Below are positions 45,333-53,188 of a DNA stretch of 64,000 bases, piece after piece. Source of the stretch: Nicoliella spurrieriana (GTDB lineage Bacteria > Bacillota > Bacilli > Lactobacillales > Lactobacillaceae). Each line of letters starts with the position of its first letter. Within the stretch, counting starts at the first letter, position 1. The stretch is taken from positions 279,861 through 343,860 of the forward strand of contig NZ_CP093360.1 in the NCBI RefSeq assembly GCF_023380205.1, given 5' to 3'. The notes under the pieces were generated by a model that was not told the DNA's origin, searched no databases, and saw nothing but the letters and a program-made list of their open reading frames with translations. The position numbers and the translations under genes were made by a program.

Positions 45333-45361
45333 ATATTACAACTTAAATAATTTTATGTCAA
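45333..45361 (-). promoter_or_regulatory. Promoter of the Ile-attenuated operon
   Basis: TTGACA, 17-base spacer, TAATAT on the minus strand, about 40 bases before the leader peptide start. Confidence 0.85.
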
Positions 45362-45639
45362 CCTAAAAAATTGGAAAAACATTAAAATTAGATTATTTTA
45401 AATGTCATCATTAGCTTAATGATTGCCGTTATTAAGGCAATTAATTTATATTAAAATAATTACTAAATAACAAAAAATATTTTTTTGATTAATTTAAAAA
45501 TAGTTATGCTCATATGAAGATAATATACATCATTTTCGCATCCAAATTATTGGGGGTCAGATTATTGGCTTTTTGTAATACATACATTAAAATTAATATA
45601 ATATACAAAATAAAATTATGATTAAAAGAGATGATTAAT

Positions 45640-46533
45640 ATGAAAGTTGCAAAGTGTTTTTTAGTAAGTTTAGCTACTGCAGCAATGTTTACAATCTACA
45701 GTCAAAATGCCTATGCCAAGAACATTACATATCAATTTAAGGGTGGCTACATCATCCTTTATAATAATTTACCTAGTAGAGCACAAACGCTTAAAAGTGT
45801 GCACTCAGTTAGAGTTAAAAGTACGAAGGGCAATTGCGTTATTGTAACCAAAATTAAAAAATATAAAAATGTAAAATATGCAAAAATAGGTAGTAATTGG
45901 GTTCGCCTTAGTGCGTTAACTAAGTATAAGCCAAAGAAATCATCGTTGAAAATTAATAATACTACGCTAAAGACACCAACTACTAATAAAAAGCCAAGTA
46001 GTTCTATTAATTGGGATGACTCTAGTAATATTAGCAACGCTGTCCAAGCTGCATTTAATTACTTAAATCAATGCCGAACTCAGGATGGCATCAATACACT
46101 TAAAATGAACGATAAATTGCAACAAATTGCTCAAAAACGATCAGAACAATTAATTACTAATTTCTCTCACCAGGATAATAATGGCCAAGATGCTGCTGAA
46201 CAAGTTGCAAATAGCTTGGGATACAAAAATTTATTTGGTATTTCTGGTGAAAATATTGCTGAATTCTCAGCAGTTAATGGATCAGTGCAAAGCATTGGTG
46301 AAGAGGGAATTAAGTTATTTCAATCTGAAGGTCCATACAAAAAAGATGGTAAAGAACACGGGCATTATGTAAATGATATGGCCTCTTTTTACACTGATGT
46401 GGGAATTGGATTTAGTTATGATCAGAAAACTGGTAACGGGTTTTTATGTGTTAACTTTGGTGGATTAGATCTTAGTCAATTTGCATCTAACCCAAGCATT
46501 ACCTTTTCAAATGATGATGATTCTAATAACTAA
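45640..46533 (+). CDS. Secreted CAP-domain protein
   Basis: About 297 residues from MKVAKCFLV; the AGAGATGAT element favours this start over the upstream Met. A signal peptide ends near YAKNITY. Residues of about 30-100 form a small basic, surface-layer or SH3-like module (YIILYNNLPS, KIGSNWVRLSALTKYK). A Lys/Ser/Thr-rich linker leads to a C-terminal CAP/SCP domain of about 150 residues (AAFNYLNQCRTQDG, RSEQLITNFSH, GENIAEF, HGHYVNDMASFYTDVGIGF). It has no anchor motif. CAP proteins are extracellular with poorly known roles. A TATAAT box lies at about 45597. Confidence 0.85.
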   Translation: MKVAKCFLVSLATAAMFTIYSQNAYAKNITYQFKGGYIILYNNLPSRAQTLKSVHSVRVKSTKGNCVIVTKIKKYKNVKYAKIGSNWVRLSALTKYKPKKSSLKINNTTLKTPTTNKKPSSSINWDDSSNISNAVQAAFNYLNQCRTQDGINTLKMNDKLQQIAQKRSEQLITNFSHQDNNGQDAAEQVANSLGYKNLFGISGENIAEFSAVNGSVQSIGEEGIKLFQSEGPYKKDGKEHGHYVNDMASFYTDVGIGFSYDQKTGNGFLCVNFGGLDLSQFASNPSITFSNDDDSNN

Positions 46534-46910
46534 TTAAATTAGATTAAATGTAATATCGTGGATTATTAAACTATAAATCTAGTTCAAATGCCAGTAATAA
46601 TAACATCAATTAAGTAAAGTCTGAACTAAAATCATATCATCATACTAAAAAAGATAATCAATAAAAACGTTAATTAACCATGCTATTAAAGATTAAAGGT
46701 CGAGAGACGTTTTTATTTGTGCATCTCCAAAATCCATCATATTTTAACCCCAAGGATACCATTGTTAAATACCATTTTATTTAAGTATAAGTCAACAATT
46801 CACTGTCAAATCATTATGGTAAATGAATTAGAATTAATAAAAAATGAGAATTGCGTACCAATTATGTTCGCCATCCCCATTTTAAATTTAAAATATTATT
46901 CATCCATAAA
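46534..46910. other. AT-rich intergenic region without recognised features
   Basis: About 380 bases between convergent genes. AAAAACGT and ACGTTTTT (about 46664 and 46708) could form a long-loop terminator after the CAP gene. A 65-codon open frame here lacks a binding site and coding character. Confidence 0.4.
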
Positions 46911-48035
46911 TTAAAATCTATCAATTCTAAACGGTGTTAGATCAAATGCTACTTCTCTATCCTGCGATTGATCCACAACGATTTTCCCCAGCACGCTCGC
47001 AAACTTAAAGCCGTGCCCGCTCAAACCAGTAATCACTTGAATGTTCGGCTGCCCTGGCACCCGGTCAATTATGAAATCTTCATCTGGTGATAAGTCATAA
47101 GTACATGCCGCACCATGGTCTAACCCAGCGGTTCCACTTAAATGTTCACTTAATAATCCGTCAACATCATGTTCATCACTATCATATTCCCCATAAGGCA
47201 AACGGGCTTCGCGTTGATTAATTGGTTGCCCACCATTATGGTGACCAATTTTTATCAAACCATTCTTACCAGGAAATCCATAATAGATTTCACCAGTTTT
47301 ATCTTCGACTGAAAAGCAACTAAATCCTGCTGATTCATTAAGCTTGGCGTCATTAATTTTAAACCAGCCAAAAACCTTCCGTAGCGGTTGAATGGGTAAA
47401 TCTGGCAGCAATTCTTTCACCCAGGTTCCAGCGGTTACCGCGACTTGATGCGCTAAATAGGTATGATCAGTCGTCTTTATTTCCACTAAGTTATCTTCCA
47501 CCTGTCTAACAGATTGAACCTTTGCAGTAAAATCTTGTGTTACCCCATTTTGTTCCGCTCCGCTTAAGTAAGCCCGAATAGCATTTTCAGAGAGTAAATA
47601 ACCACTATCCCTTTCAAAAATTCCTCGATAGTCGTTATCAAAATGCCAATCAGGCCAACGGGTGTTAATTTCACGTGCCGTTAAATGATCTACCGGGAGG
47701 TGATATTGTGCAGCAGTTTTTGCAACATTGGTGATGAACTCAGTATTTTGTGGCCCCACGTTTAATACACCCACTTGATGAAAGATGTCCATCCCACTTT
47801 GTGACTGCAATGATTCCCAAAGTTGTTGTGCCTTTAAAATTAACGGTAGGTACTTGGCCCCTTCACCATAAGCATGTCGAATAATCCTAGTCTGGCCATG
47901 GTGCGATCCTTGATCATGTGGTGGTCGTGCTAAGTCAAGTTCCAAAACATCTAACCCATCCTGACTGGCATAATAACCGGCTGCTGATCCTACCGAACCA
48001 GTTCCAATAATTGCTAAATCATAAACTTTTCCCAT
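46911..48035 (-). CDS. FAD-dependent amine oxidase (SolA / monomeric sarcosine oxidase type)
   Basis: A 374-residue flavoprotein. The N-terminal dinucleotide loop IIGTGSVGSAAGYYAS, the GQTRIIRHAYGEG signature, and near the C-terminus CTYDLSPDEDFIIDRVPG are seen. The Cys there matches the residue holding FAD covalently in monomeric sarcosine oxidase. The family oxidises N-methyl amino acids (sarcosine, N-methyltryptophan) to free amino acid, formaldehyde and peroxide. It stands alone behind a T-box with a Met-like specifier, suggesting it may recover Met or a one-carbon unit (inference). Confidence 0.88.
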   Translation of the reverse strand: MGKVYDLAIIGTGSVGSAAGYYASQDGLDVLELDLARPPHDQGSHHGQTRIIRHAYGEGAKYLPLILKAQQLWESLQSQSGMDIFHQVGVLNVGPQNTEFITNVAKTAAQYHLPVDHLTAREINTRWPDWHFDNDYRGIFERDSGYLLSENAIRAYLSGAEQNGVTQDFTAKVQSVRQVEDNLVEIKTTDHTYLAHQVAVTAGTWVKELLPDLPIQPLRKVFGWFKINDAKLNESAGFSCFSVEDKTGEIYYGFPGKNGLIKIGHHNGGQPINQREARLPYGEYDSDEHDVDGLLSEHLSGTAGLDHGAACTYDLSPDEDFIIDRVPGQPNIQVITGLSGHGFKFASVLGKIVVDQSQDREVAFDLTPFRIDRF

Positions 48036-48063
48036 GTTATCCGCCCCTTTATCAATAATAAGT

Positions 48064-48320
48064 AAAAAGCATCCGCCCGATAAAGGACGAATGCTCTCGT
48101 GATACCACCTTTGTTCGTAGTTAACTTACATTAACTACCTCAAAACTGGGTGTCCGCCAAATGGCGGTCCCCATTCCAACGATATCGGATGTCAAACCGT
48201 TAACGGCTAAATATCACCGTTAATAACTCCAAGCCCATCTTCAAAATTAACTTCACCATTCCTTCACACCATCCCGGAACTCTCTGTGGCTAGTTAGCTT
48301 TCTACTCTGCTCTTCAGTCG
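48064..48320 (-). promoter_or_regulatory. T-box leader of the SolA-type gene, apparent Met (AUG) specifier
   Basis: Minus strand: AAAGGTGGTATCACGAG (48098-48113) and the terminator AGCATTCGTCC / GGGCGGATGCT with T5 (48064-48096). Stem I shows CAGAGAGTTCC, an apical GGGATGGTGTGAA loop, then GGAA. The specifier register reads GAA-G-AUG-GGCUUGGAG (AUG at 48236-48238). A stem with TTAACGG arms follows, as in typical stem II/III regions. Confidence 0.85.
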
Positions 48321-48404
48321 TTTTATAATTAATTATTTATAGTTAATAATAAATAATTAATTATAAAAAGTCAATATCAAAATCATTCAAATGAATTATA
48401 CTTA

Positions 48405-49382
48405 TTAACTAACCCTTCTCTGCGCCTCTTTTAAATCACGCTTGTTCTTGGGAAAAAGATTCCTAAGCGAACGCGCACTTTTGAATCCCATATGATGATA
48501 CAGTTCCCCGCCATTTTTACTAACCGGATGTGCGAGAGCAACAATGTCTGAAATAATATCATCCCAGTCATAGTTAGGATCGATTTCATCAACCATATAC
48601 TTCACACACATTGTGACCATCGCTAATCCATTCATATCCATCCGCCCCTGCTTACTACTGTATTCAGACAGAATTTTATTTGCATTTCGGAATAATTTAT
48701 TAATGTTTAGTTGGGTTTTAATTTTAACGTCAACTAAATTTTGGTTATGACAACAAATATTGCGTGCTAAGTGAACCAATCCGACCACCGATAACAATGT
48801 TTTATAATCTAGATGGTATTCTTTAGCCAACTTAATGGCGTTTTTCCTAGATAGATTCTTGATAATGAATTCGATATCGCCAAACATTAACAGACTAATC
48901 CCGAACCAAGCAGAAGGTAACCCCTCTTTATTAAGGTTAAATTTATTTTTATATTCAGGATTACTAGCTTTTTTCATTGAATGCCGAATTTTCTTTTTAA
49001 ACAGGAGTTCCTGTTTCTTTATAAAATCATTTCCACTTGCCTTATTGAACCAATTTTTAAAATCCAAGTAGCCAAAGTCTTGATACTTGTTAGTAAATAA
49101 ATACGACAATTTTATTTTTAAAGAGAGCTCAATTTTCTCAATTGCTTGTAAGAAATGCATTCGTAAATTTTTATCTAGATAAAAGCGATTGGCAATGCTT
49201 TTTAAGCGAATCCCATTGTAACTGCCCTTATGTAAAAACGGTAGTGAAAACTCCTTAATCTTATAATAACCAATTATCTCAAAATTAATGGGCTTCTTAA
49301 ACTCCTTTGAGTTAATAATCATGCCCAATGATGCCAATTGTTTCATTTGTTGTTTATAAGCTAGGTTACGAGGGGTCGTCAC
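48405..49382 (-). CDS. Abi_2 family abortive infection protein (AbiD/AbiF-like)
   Basis: A 325-residue basic protein with a GTG start, eight bases after AGGAGG; the overlapping ATG frame stops after three codons. The N-terminus LAYKQQMKQLASLGMII and IGYYKIKEFSLPFL.....GIRLKSIANRFYLDKNLR match the Abi_2 family of phage abortive infection proteins. A HEPN-type RNase motif R-x4-H is present as RNICCHN (R207, H212). It is preceded by a structured leader with terminator features. It is the only clear phage defence gene in the window. No toxin-antitoxin partner protein is adjacent; an RNA partner is possible. Confidence 0.85.
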   Translation of the reverse strand: MTTPRNLAYKQQMKQLASLGMIINSKEFKKPINFEIIGYYKIKEFSLPFLHKGSYNGIRLKSIANRFYLDKNLRMHFLQAIEKIELSLKIKLSYLFTNKYQDFGYLDFKNWFNKASGNDFIKKQELLFKKKIRHSMKKASNPEYKNKFNLNKEGLPSAWFGISLLMFGDIEFIIKNLSRKNAIKLAKEYHLDYKTLLSVVGLVHLARNICCHNQNLVDVKIKTQLNINKLFRNANKILSEYSSKQGRMDMNGLAMVTMCVKYMVDEIDPNYDWDDIISDIVALAHPVSKNGGELYHHMGFKSARSLRNLFPKNKRDLKEAQRRVS

Positions 49383-49400
49383 GAGATCATCCTCCTAAAT

Positions 49401-49453
49401 AAAAAACCTCAGTATCAAATGCAGATGCATCTGCCCAAAATTGGGAACTGAGG
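49401..49453 (-). ncRNA. Structured leader RNA upstream of the Abi_2 gene
   Basis: On the minus strand CCTCAGT and ACTGAGG form an outer stem enclosing two perfect small hairpins, CCCAATTTTGGG and CAGATGCATCTG, followed by T6 and then the gene's AGGAGG. This three-way junction resembles a terminator placed between promoter and gene. A published abiF RNA motif upstream of Abi-like genes is known; whether this one matches its consensus cannot be checked here. Confidence 0.7.
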
Positions 49454-49474
49454 ATTATCGTCAACGTCAATTAC

Positions 49475-49480
49475 ATTATA
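49475..49480 (-). promoter_or_regulatory. -10 element for the Abi leader
   Basis: TATAAT on the minus strand lies about 20 bases before the structured RNA, so the transcript would consist almost wholly of the junction before the terminator tract. The -35 is poor (TTCTGA at 15 bases). Confidence 0.5.
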
Positions 49481-49563
49481 TTCAGCTGCATCAAATCAGA
49501 ATCTTAGTCTATTAAAATAATTTGGTAATAATTTGTAATCATAATTAACTTACGCCCTAATTA

Positions 49564-49587
49564 TAGCGTGTTAACGATGTTAACGCT
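49564..49587. promoter_or_regulatory. Dyad with two GTTAAC palindromes
   Basis: TAGCG...CGCTA flanks two GTTAAC sites separated by three bases. It lies between the aldo/keto reductase 3' end and the Abi promoter. It could be an operator for the Abi transcript or a weak hairpin. Confidence 0.35.
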
Positions 49588-49677
49588 ATTCATAACCCGT
49601 TTTAATTCTAAATGAACTACCTATAATAATGTTTTAATATGGTGCAATCAGTAACTATACTCACCATGAATTAATCA

Positions 49678-50523
49678 TTAGACTTCCCAAGAGTTTAAGG
49701 CCTTAATAAATTGCGGATCTGAATAGTCAACGAAAAACGACTTATTTTCATCTAATGCTTGAATTTTTTTCATTTCAGCAGCTGATAGTTCAAAATCCCA
49801 AACAGCTAAATTTTGTTTCATTCTTTCGATGTGCGTTGACTTCGGAATGATCACAACCCCAGATTGCAATAAAAACCGCAATGCTACCTGCGCTGCTGAT
49901 TTATCATGGTGCTCGCCAATTGCTACCAACGTTTCATTCGTAAACAAGTGGTTCTTCCCCTCAGCAAACGGCCCCCATGATTCAATTTGAGTTCCATACT
50001 CCTTTAGGTACGGACGAATTGGTTGCTCTTGATTAAAAACATGGGTTTCAATTTGATTTACTGCAGGGATCACCTTAACGTTTGATACCAAATCAACATA
50101 CCTAGCAGCAGCAAAGTTAGATACCCCGATCGCTTTAATTTTGCCCTCTTGGTACAGCTGCTCCAACGCCCGGTAAGCCCCATAGTAATCACCCAACGGT
50201 TGATGAAGTAACACCAGGTCAACATAGTCAGTGTTTAGCTTCTTTAAGGACTCATTAAAGGATGCTTGGGTCTTTTCGAAACCATAGTTACTAACCCAAA
50301 TTTTAGTTGTTAAAAAGATATCATTACGATCAACGTTACTTTCGACGATTGCATCCCCCACTGCCTCTTCATTTTTATAAGCCTGGGCGGTATCTAATAG
50401 CCGATAACCCAATGACAATGCATCCATTACCGCTTGCTTACAATCACCATAGTCCGGGATTTGATAAACCCCAAATCCCTCTTGTGGCATCAACAATCCG
50501 TTGTTTAACTTAATCCTTTTCAT
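49678..50523 (-). CDS. Aldo/keto reductase, second copy
   Basis: A 281-residue AKR5-type reductase, paralogous to 29090-29953 (shared blocks GFGVYQIPDYGDCKQAV, IESWGPFAEGK and IIPKSTHIERMKQN). The tetrad is present: Asp/Tyr in LDTAQAYKNE, Lys in LTTKIWV, His in LLHQPLG. It is monocistronic and its promoter has the MerR-type 19-base spacer with a clean dyad. It probably detoxifies or reduces small aldehydes/keto compounds. Confidence 0.93.
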   Translation of the reverse strand: MKRIKLNNGLLMPQEGFGVYQIPDYGDCKQAVMDALSLGYRLLDTAQAYKNEEAVGDAIVESNVDRNDIFLTTKIWVSNYGFEKTQASFNESLKKLNTDYVDLVLLHQPLGDYYGAYRALEQLYQEGKIKAIGVSNFAAARYVDLVSNVKVIPAVNQIETHVFNQEQPIRPYLKEYGTQIESWGPFAEGKNHLFTNETLVAIGEHHDKSAAQVALRFLLQSGVVIIPKSTHIERMKQNLAVWDFELSAAEMKKIQALDENKSFFVDYSDPQFIKALNSWEV

Positions 50524-50557
50524 TCATAAATCCTCACTTTCATTAATTGATATTAAT

Positions 50558-50588
50558 ACCTTAAACCTTAAAGTTAGGTTTAAGTCAA
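50558..50588 (-). promoter_or_regulatory. MerR-type promoter with dyad operator
   Basis: Minus strand: TTGACT, 19-base spacer, TAAGGT. Spacer and edges contain AAACCT-AACTTTA-AGGTTT, an inverted repeat at 50563-50581. The -35, spacing and -10 are the same as in classical mercury-resistance promoters. The regulator could be the MerR protein encoded at 29979-30374. Confidence 0.8.
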
Positions 50589-50776
50589 CCTAAATAACGG
50601 AAGTCATTTTAAACAATATCTAATTTGTGTATAATTGCTTTTTTATTATTTTTAGTTAAAGTAAATAAAAACAAATAACAAAGATTAAAATAACCATCCG
50701 CTCCATTGTGAAAACTAGTCATTCGCCAATCAATCCACTATAATAAAACAATAATCTAAATTAAAGGAATGATATT

Positions 50777-51463
50777 ATGTCAGGATTTAACTATTCAGAA
50801 AGCTTTCAAGCAGCGATTAAGGCTAGTCGAAACGAGGAAGTTATTCCAATGCGTGATCAACTACGTTTAATCGCTAAGCACTTTATTACGGATGATGATA
50901 TCAACGATCCCGTAATCATGAATGTTGCTCAAGAAATTTTTAAATTATATGCTAAAATTTTTATCAAGCATTATCAAGATTCGGCTAATTACCGTGCCGT
51001 GGAATTAAATGAACAACAATTGGATGAACTATGGGCACCGGTTACCCTCACTAATTTATTCCAAATGCTAAAGGAAATCGATGTTCCTACCATCATTGAC
51101 GATGTTTTAGCACAACGGCAATTACCAACCGATGCGCAACGTAAAAATATCTTAGCCACGGTTGATCAAATTAAGACGTTACACGGGAATGATTTGGAAC
51201 TAGCGCCCATTTATAAACAGGTCATTGAATTGTTCGAACCAGTAGTAAAGGAACTCAATGAAGCTAACCCCCAAACCGTTGACTTCAAAAAAATGGTTGA
51301 AAATACAATCGAACAAGCTAACCATTACTCAGATGCTAAAATGGCTTACTGCGCCCAAAAGAATATTAACAATGACATGATTTTAAGCTTTAATACTGAA
51401 GAACTAATGGATTATCACAAGGGCATCATGGCAACCATTAAAAAACAAATGGAAAATAAATAA
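50777..51463 (+). CDS. Hypothetical helical protein, 228 residues
   Basis: Not recognised. ATG follows AAAGGAATG. The protein appears wholly alpha-helical and acidic, with no signal or membrane segment. It contains repeated Leu/Ile heptads (about residues 20-60 and 120-160) and one late Cys (YCAQKN). It is monocistronic and has a strong terminator of its own. Context (aldo/keto reductase, nitroreductase) gives no firm hint. Confidence 0.7.
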   Translation: MSGFNYSESFQAAIKASRNEEVIPMRDQLRLIAKHFITDDDINDPVIMNVAQEIFKLYAKIFIKHYQDSANYRAVELNEQQLDELWAPVTLTNLFQMLKEIDVPTIIDDVLAQRQLPTDAQRKNILATVDQIKTLHGNDLELAPIYKQVIELFEPVVKELNEANPQTVDFKKMVENTIEQANHYSDAKMAYCAQKNINNDMILSFNTEELMDYHKGIMATIKKQMENK

Positions 51464-51478
51464 TGTTTAGAGCAATTA

Positions 51479-51519
51479 AATCAGCTGACATCGTTTGAAT
51501 GTCATCAGCTGATTTTTTT
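51479..51519 (+). terminator. Intrinsic terminator
   Basis: AATCAGCTGACAT / ATGTCATCAGCTGATT hairpin followed by T7, after the hypothetical gene. Confidence 0.88.
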
Positions 51520-51548
51520 GTCAACCCTTTAAATTAGGAAAAACCAAA

Positions 51549-51590
51549 AATAGGGGAAATCAGCTTATATGCTGACCTCCCCTATTTAAT
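51549..51590 (-). terminator. Intrinsic terminator after the nitroreductase
   Basis: Minus strand AATAGGGGAGGTCAGC / GCTGATTTCCCCTATT with T5, convergent with the previous terminator. Confidence 0.85.
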
Positions 51591-51592
51591 CA

Positions 51593-52249
51593 TTATTTAA
51601 TTACTCGATATACAGCTTCCATTGGTTGACGCTTCTTAGGGGTAATCTCTTGATCACGATAACCAAAACTAACCATGACCGAAACACCCCACTTTTTAGG
51701 GTCAAAAGCGTTGTGATCCGCTAAAATCCGGTCGATGTTCGCGCGGTTAAACCCTTCAATCGGACAACTATCAATATCCAGTGCGGCAGCGGCACTCATC
51801 ATATTCGCAAGTGGAATATAGGTCTGCTTCGAAGTCCAATCAAATAGTTCCCGACTGGTGTTTAACTGGAAGTCATTTTCCTGAAAGTCAATAATCTTCT
51901 TAGAAAATGCTGAGTGCACATCAAATGGATGGCCCTGGACATCTTCACTCATGTGCTTAATGTGGGGTGAATTGACATCCATGTCCTTTCTAGCTAAAAT
52001 CACTACGAACTTATCAGCACCATCAAAACTGTGTTGAGCCCCCCATGCATCATCATACATGGCTTGCTTTAAATCCTTGTTTTCGATCAATAAAAATTGC
52101 CACGGTTCAAAGCCCATTGAACTAGGTGAAAGTCGAGCGACTTCCATAATCGTAGCCCAATCCTTATCAGTAATATGTTTATTTGGATCATACTTTTTAG
52201 TTGCGTATCTACGGTGAGCTAGGTTAATTAATTCTTCATTCTTATCCAT
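51593..52249 (-). CDS. Nitroreductase family NAD(P)H-dependent oxidoreductase
   Basis: About 218 residues from MDKNEELINL; the AAGGGATG element makes this Met more likely than the one three codons upstream. FMN-binding features: RRYATKKYD at the N-terminus, ARLSPSSMGFEPWQFLLIE, ASAALDIDSCPIEGF-type central block and a C-terminal VSFGYRD. The proteins reduce nitro compounds or quinones as flavoenzyme dimers. A second, less similar nitroreductase is at 63164-63826. Confidence 0.92.
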   Translation of the reverse strand: MDKNEELINLAHRRYATKKYDPNKHITDKDWATIMEVARLSPSSMGFEPWQFLLIENKDLKQAMYDDAWGAQHSFDGADKFVVILARKDMDVNSPHIKHMSEDVQGHPFDVHSAFSKKIIDFQENDFQLNTSRELFDWTSKQTYIPLANMMSAAAALDIDSCPIEGFNRANIDRILADHNAFDPKKWGVSVMVSFGYRDQEITPKKRQPMEAVYRVIK

Positions 52250-52457
52250 ATTTTTCATCCCTTAGTTTTTATTAGATATAAATAAAGTAGCATATAAAAC
52301 ATTAAGTCTTCAATTAATATGCTTATTATTAATCAGTGGATCCCATCATTTTACAAAAATAGTTGTAAATTCATTTTTAAATTGAGCTTATAAACCCACT
52401 ATTACCAGCATTTTAGTTATGATTAAAAAATAATTGCAAAAAAATTAGATAAAACCC

Positions 52458-52486
52458 TTTACATTCTAATTCAAATGAACTATATT
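52458..52486 (+). promoter_or_regulatory. Promoter-like sequence ahead of the tandem relic ORFs
   Basis: TTTACA, 17-base spacer, TATATT, about 35 bases before the first copy of the duplicated small frame. Confidence 0.5.
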
Positions 52487-52519
52487 AGTACCAATCACAA
52501 AGCAAAGGGGTTGGTTCCA

Positions 52520-52714
52520 ATGCAAAGTAAGGGTAATACCGCAGAATAAATCGAAGGGATTTGATACCACCAATGCGATTATGATTCACTCTCAACTAAT
52601 GAAAGCGAGGTACACTCCATTCACTTAAATACTATGGTTTACGCAAAGTTTATTCGAGAAAGAAGTGTTTCCACCATTCAATTACTAAGGATTCAAATCA
52701 AGAATAATTCATGA
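52520..52714 (+). pseudogene. Duplicated small ORF, copy A, with two in-frame stops
   Basis: A 65-codon frame starts after AAAGGGG..GGTTCC and ends at TGA, but has TAA and TGA stops at codons 10 and 15. Beyond them it aligns with copy B: SIHLN..KFIRERSVSTIQLLRIQIKNNS here against TIHLN..EFK-stop-ERGVSTISLIKLQIQTNNT there. DNA similarity is also visible (GGTTCCA, ACCACCAA, CATTCACTTAAA, GTGTTTCCACCATT). The C-terminal part vaguely resembles the winged-helix gamma domain of FtsK-like proteins; this is weak. Confidence 0.5.
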
Positions 52715-52864
52715 GCTATCGTTTAAGTAGTCCATTAAACGTTTAGTTTCCATTCACGACACACTTTATAATTAAAATTCAATTATAATTATCATTAAAC
52801 ATTTTCGCTTTATCATTTAATCGTTTTATCGGATAGGCAATCAGAGGGGGATGGTTCCAGTATC

Positions 52865-53062
52865 ATGAGCAATGTTTCGCCTCAGATTAAATCACAGGGA
52901 GATGTAACCACCAACTTAGCAGTTAATTTGTTTTACTCAGCTAATGAACAGGAAGGTGTTACCATTCACTTAAACGATCGATTTACATCAGAATTTAAAT
53001 AAGAAAGAGGTGTTTCCACCATTTCGTTAATTAAGCTTCAAATCCAGACTAATAATACCTGA
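52865..53062 (+). pseudogene. Duplicated small ORF, copy B, with one in-frame stop
   Basis: An ATG behind GAGGGGG..GGTTCC opens a clean 45-codon frame (starting MSNVSPQIK, ending TSEFK) that stops at TAA (53000-53002). The same frame then continues for 19 more codons that match copy A before TGA. So either the ancestor was a 65-residue protein and this copy is truncated, or the first 45 codons are still expressed. A terminator follows at once. No function can be assigned. Confidence 0.5.
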
Positions 53063-53095
53063 CAAATCATTCTAAATGGTTTGTCAGGTATTTTG
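53057..53095 (+). terminator. Intrinsic terminator after the tandem relic
   Basis: ACCTGACAAA / TTTGTCAGGT perfect hairpin followed by TATTTT. Confidence 0.75.
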
Positions 53096-53188
53096 ATTTA
53101 AAATCGTTTATTATTTATCAATCTTTTTACAATTGTTTTTAAATCATTCATAATGGAAAAAACTAGTAATCGTTAGGAGTTTTAAAAA

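Noticed and set aside
46717..46914. 65-codon open frame downstream of the CAP-domain gene
   Set aside because: No ribosome binding site, low-complexity AT-driven composition and no homology that I recognise.
48835..49071. Antisense frame within the Abi_2 gene as an antitoxin
   Set aside because: It lacks a ribosome binding site and looks like a shadow frame of the Abi protein; no evidence for expression.
52520..53062. Programmed stop-codon readthrough in the tandem small ORFs, helped by the atypical tRNA at 58177
   Set aside because: The three stops differ in type and position, no stop-reading anticodon is present in the tRNA, and pseudogene decay is simpler.
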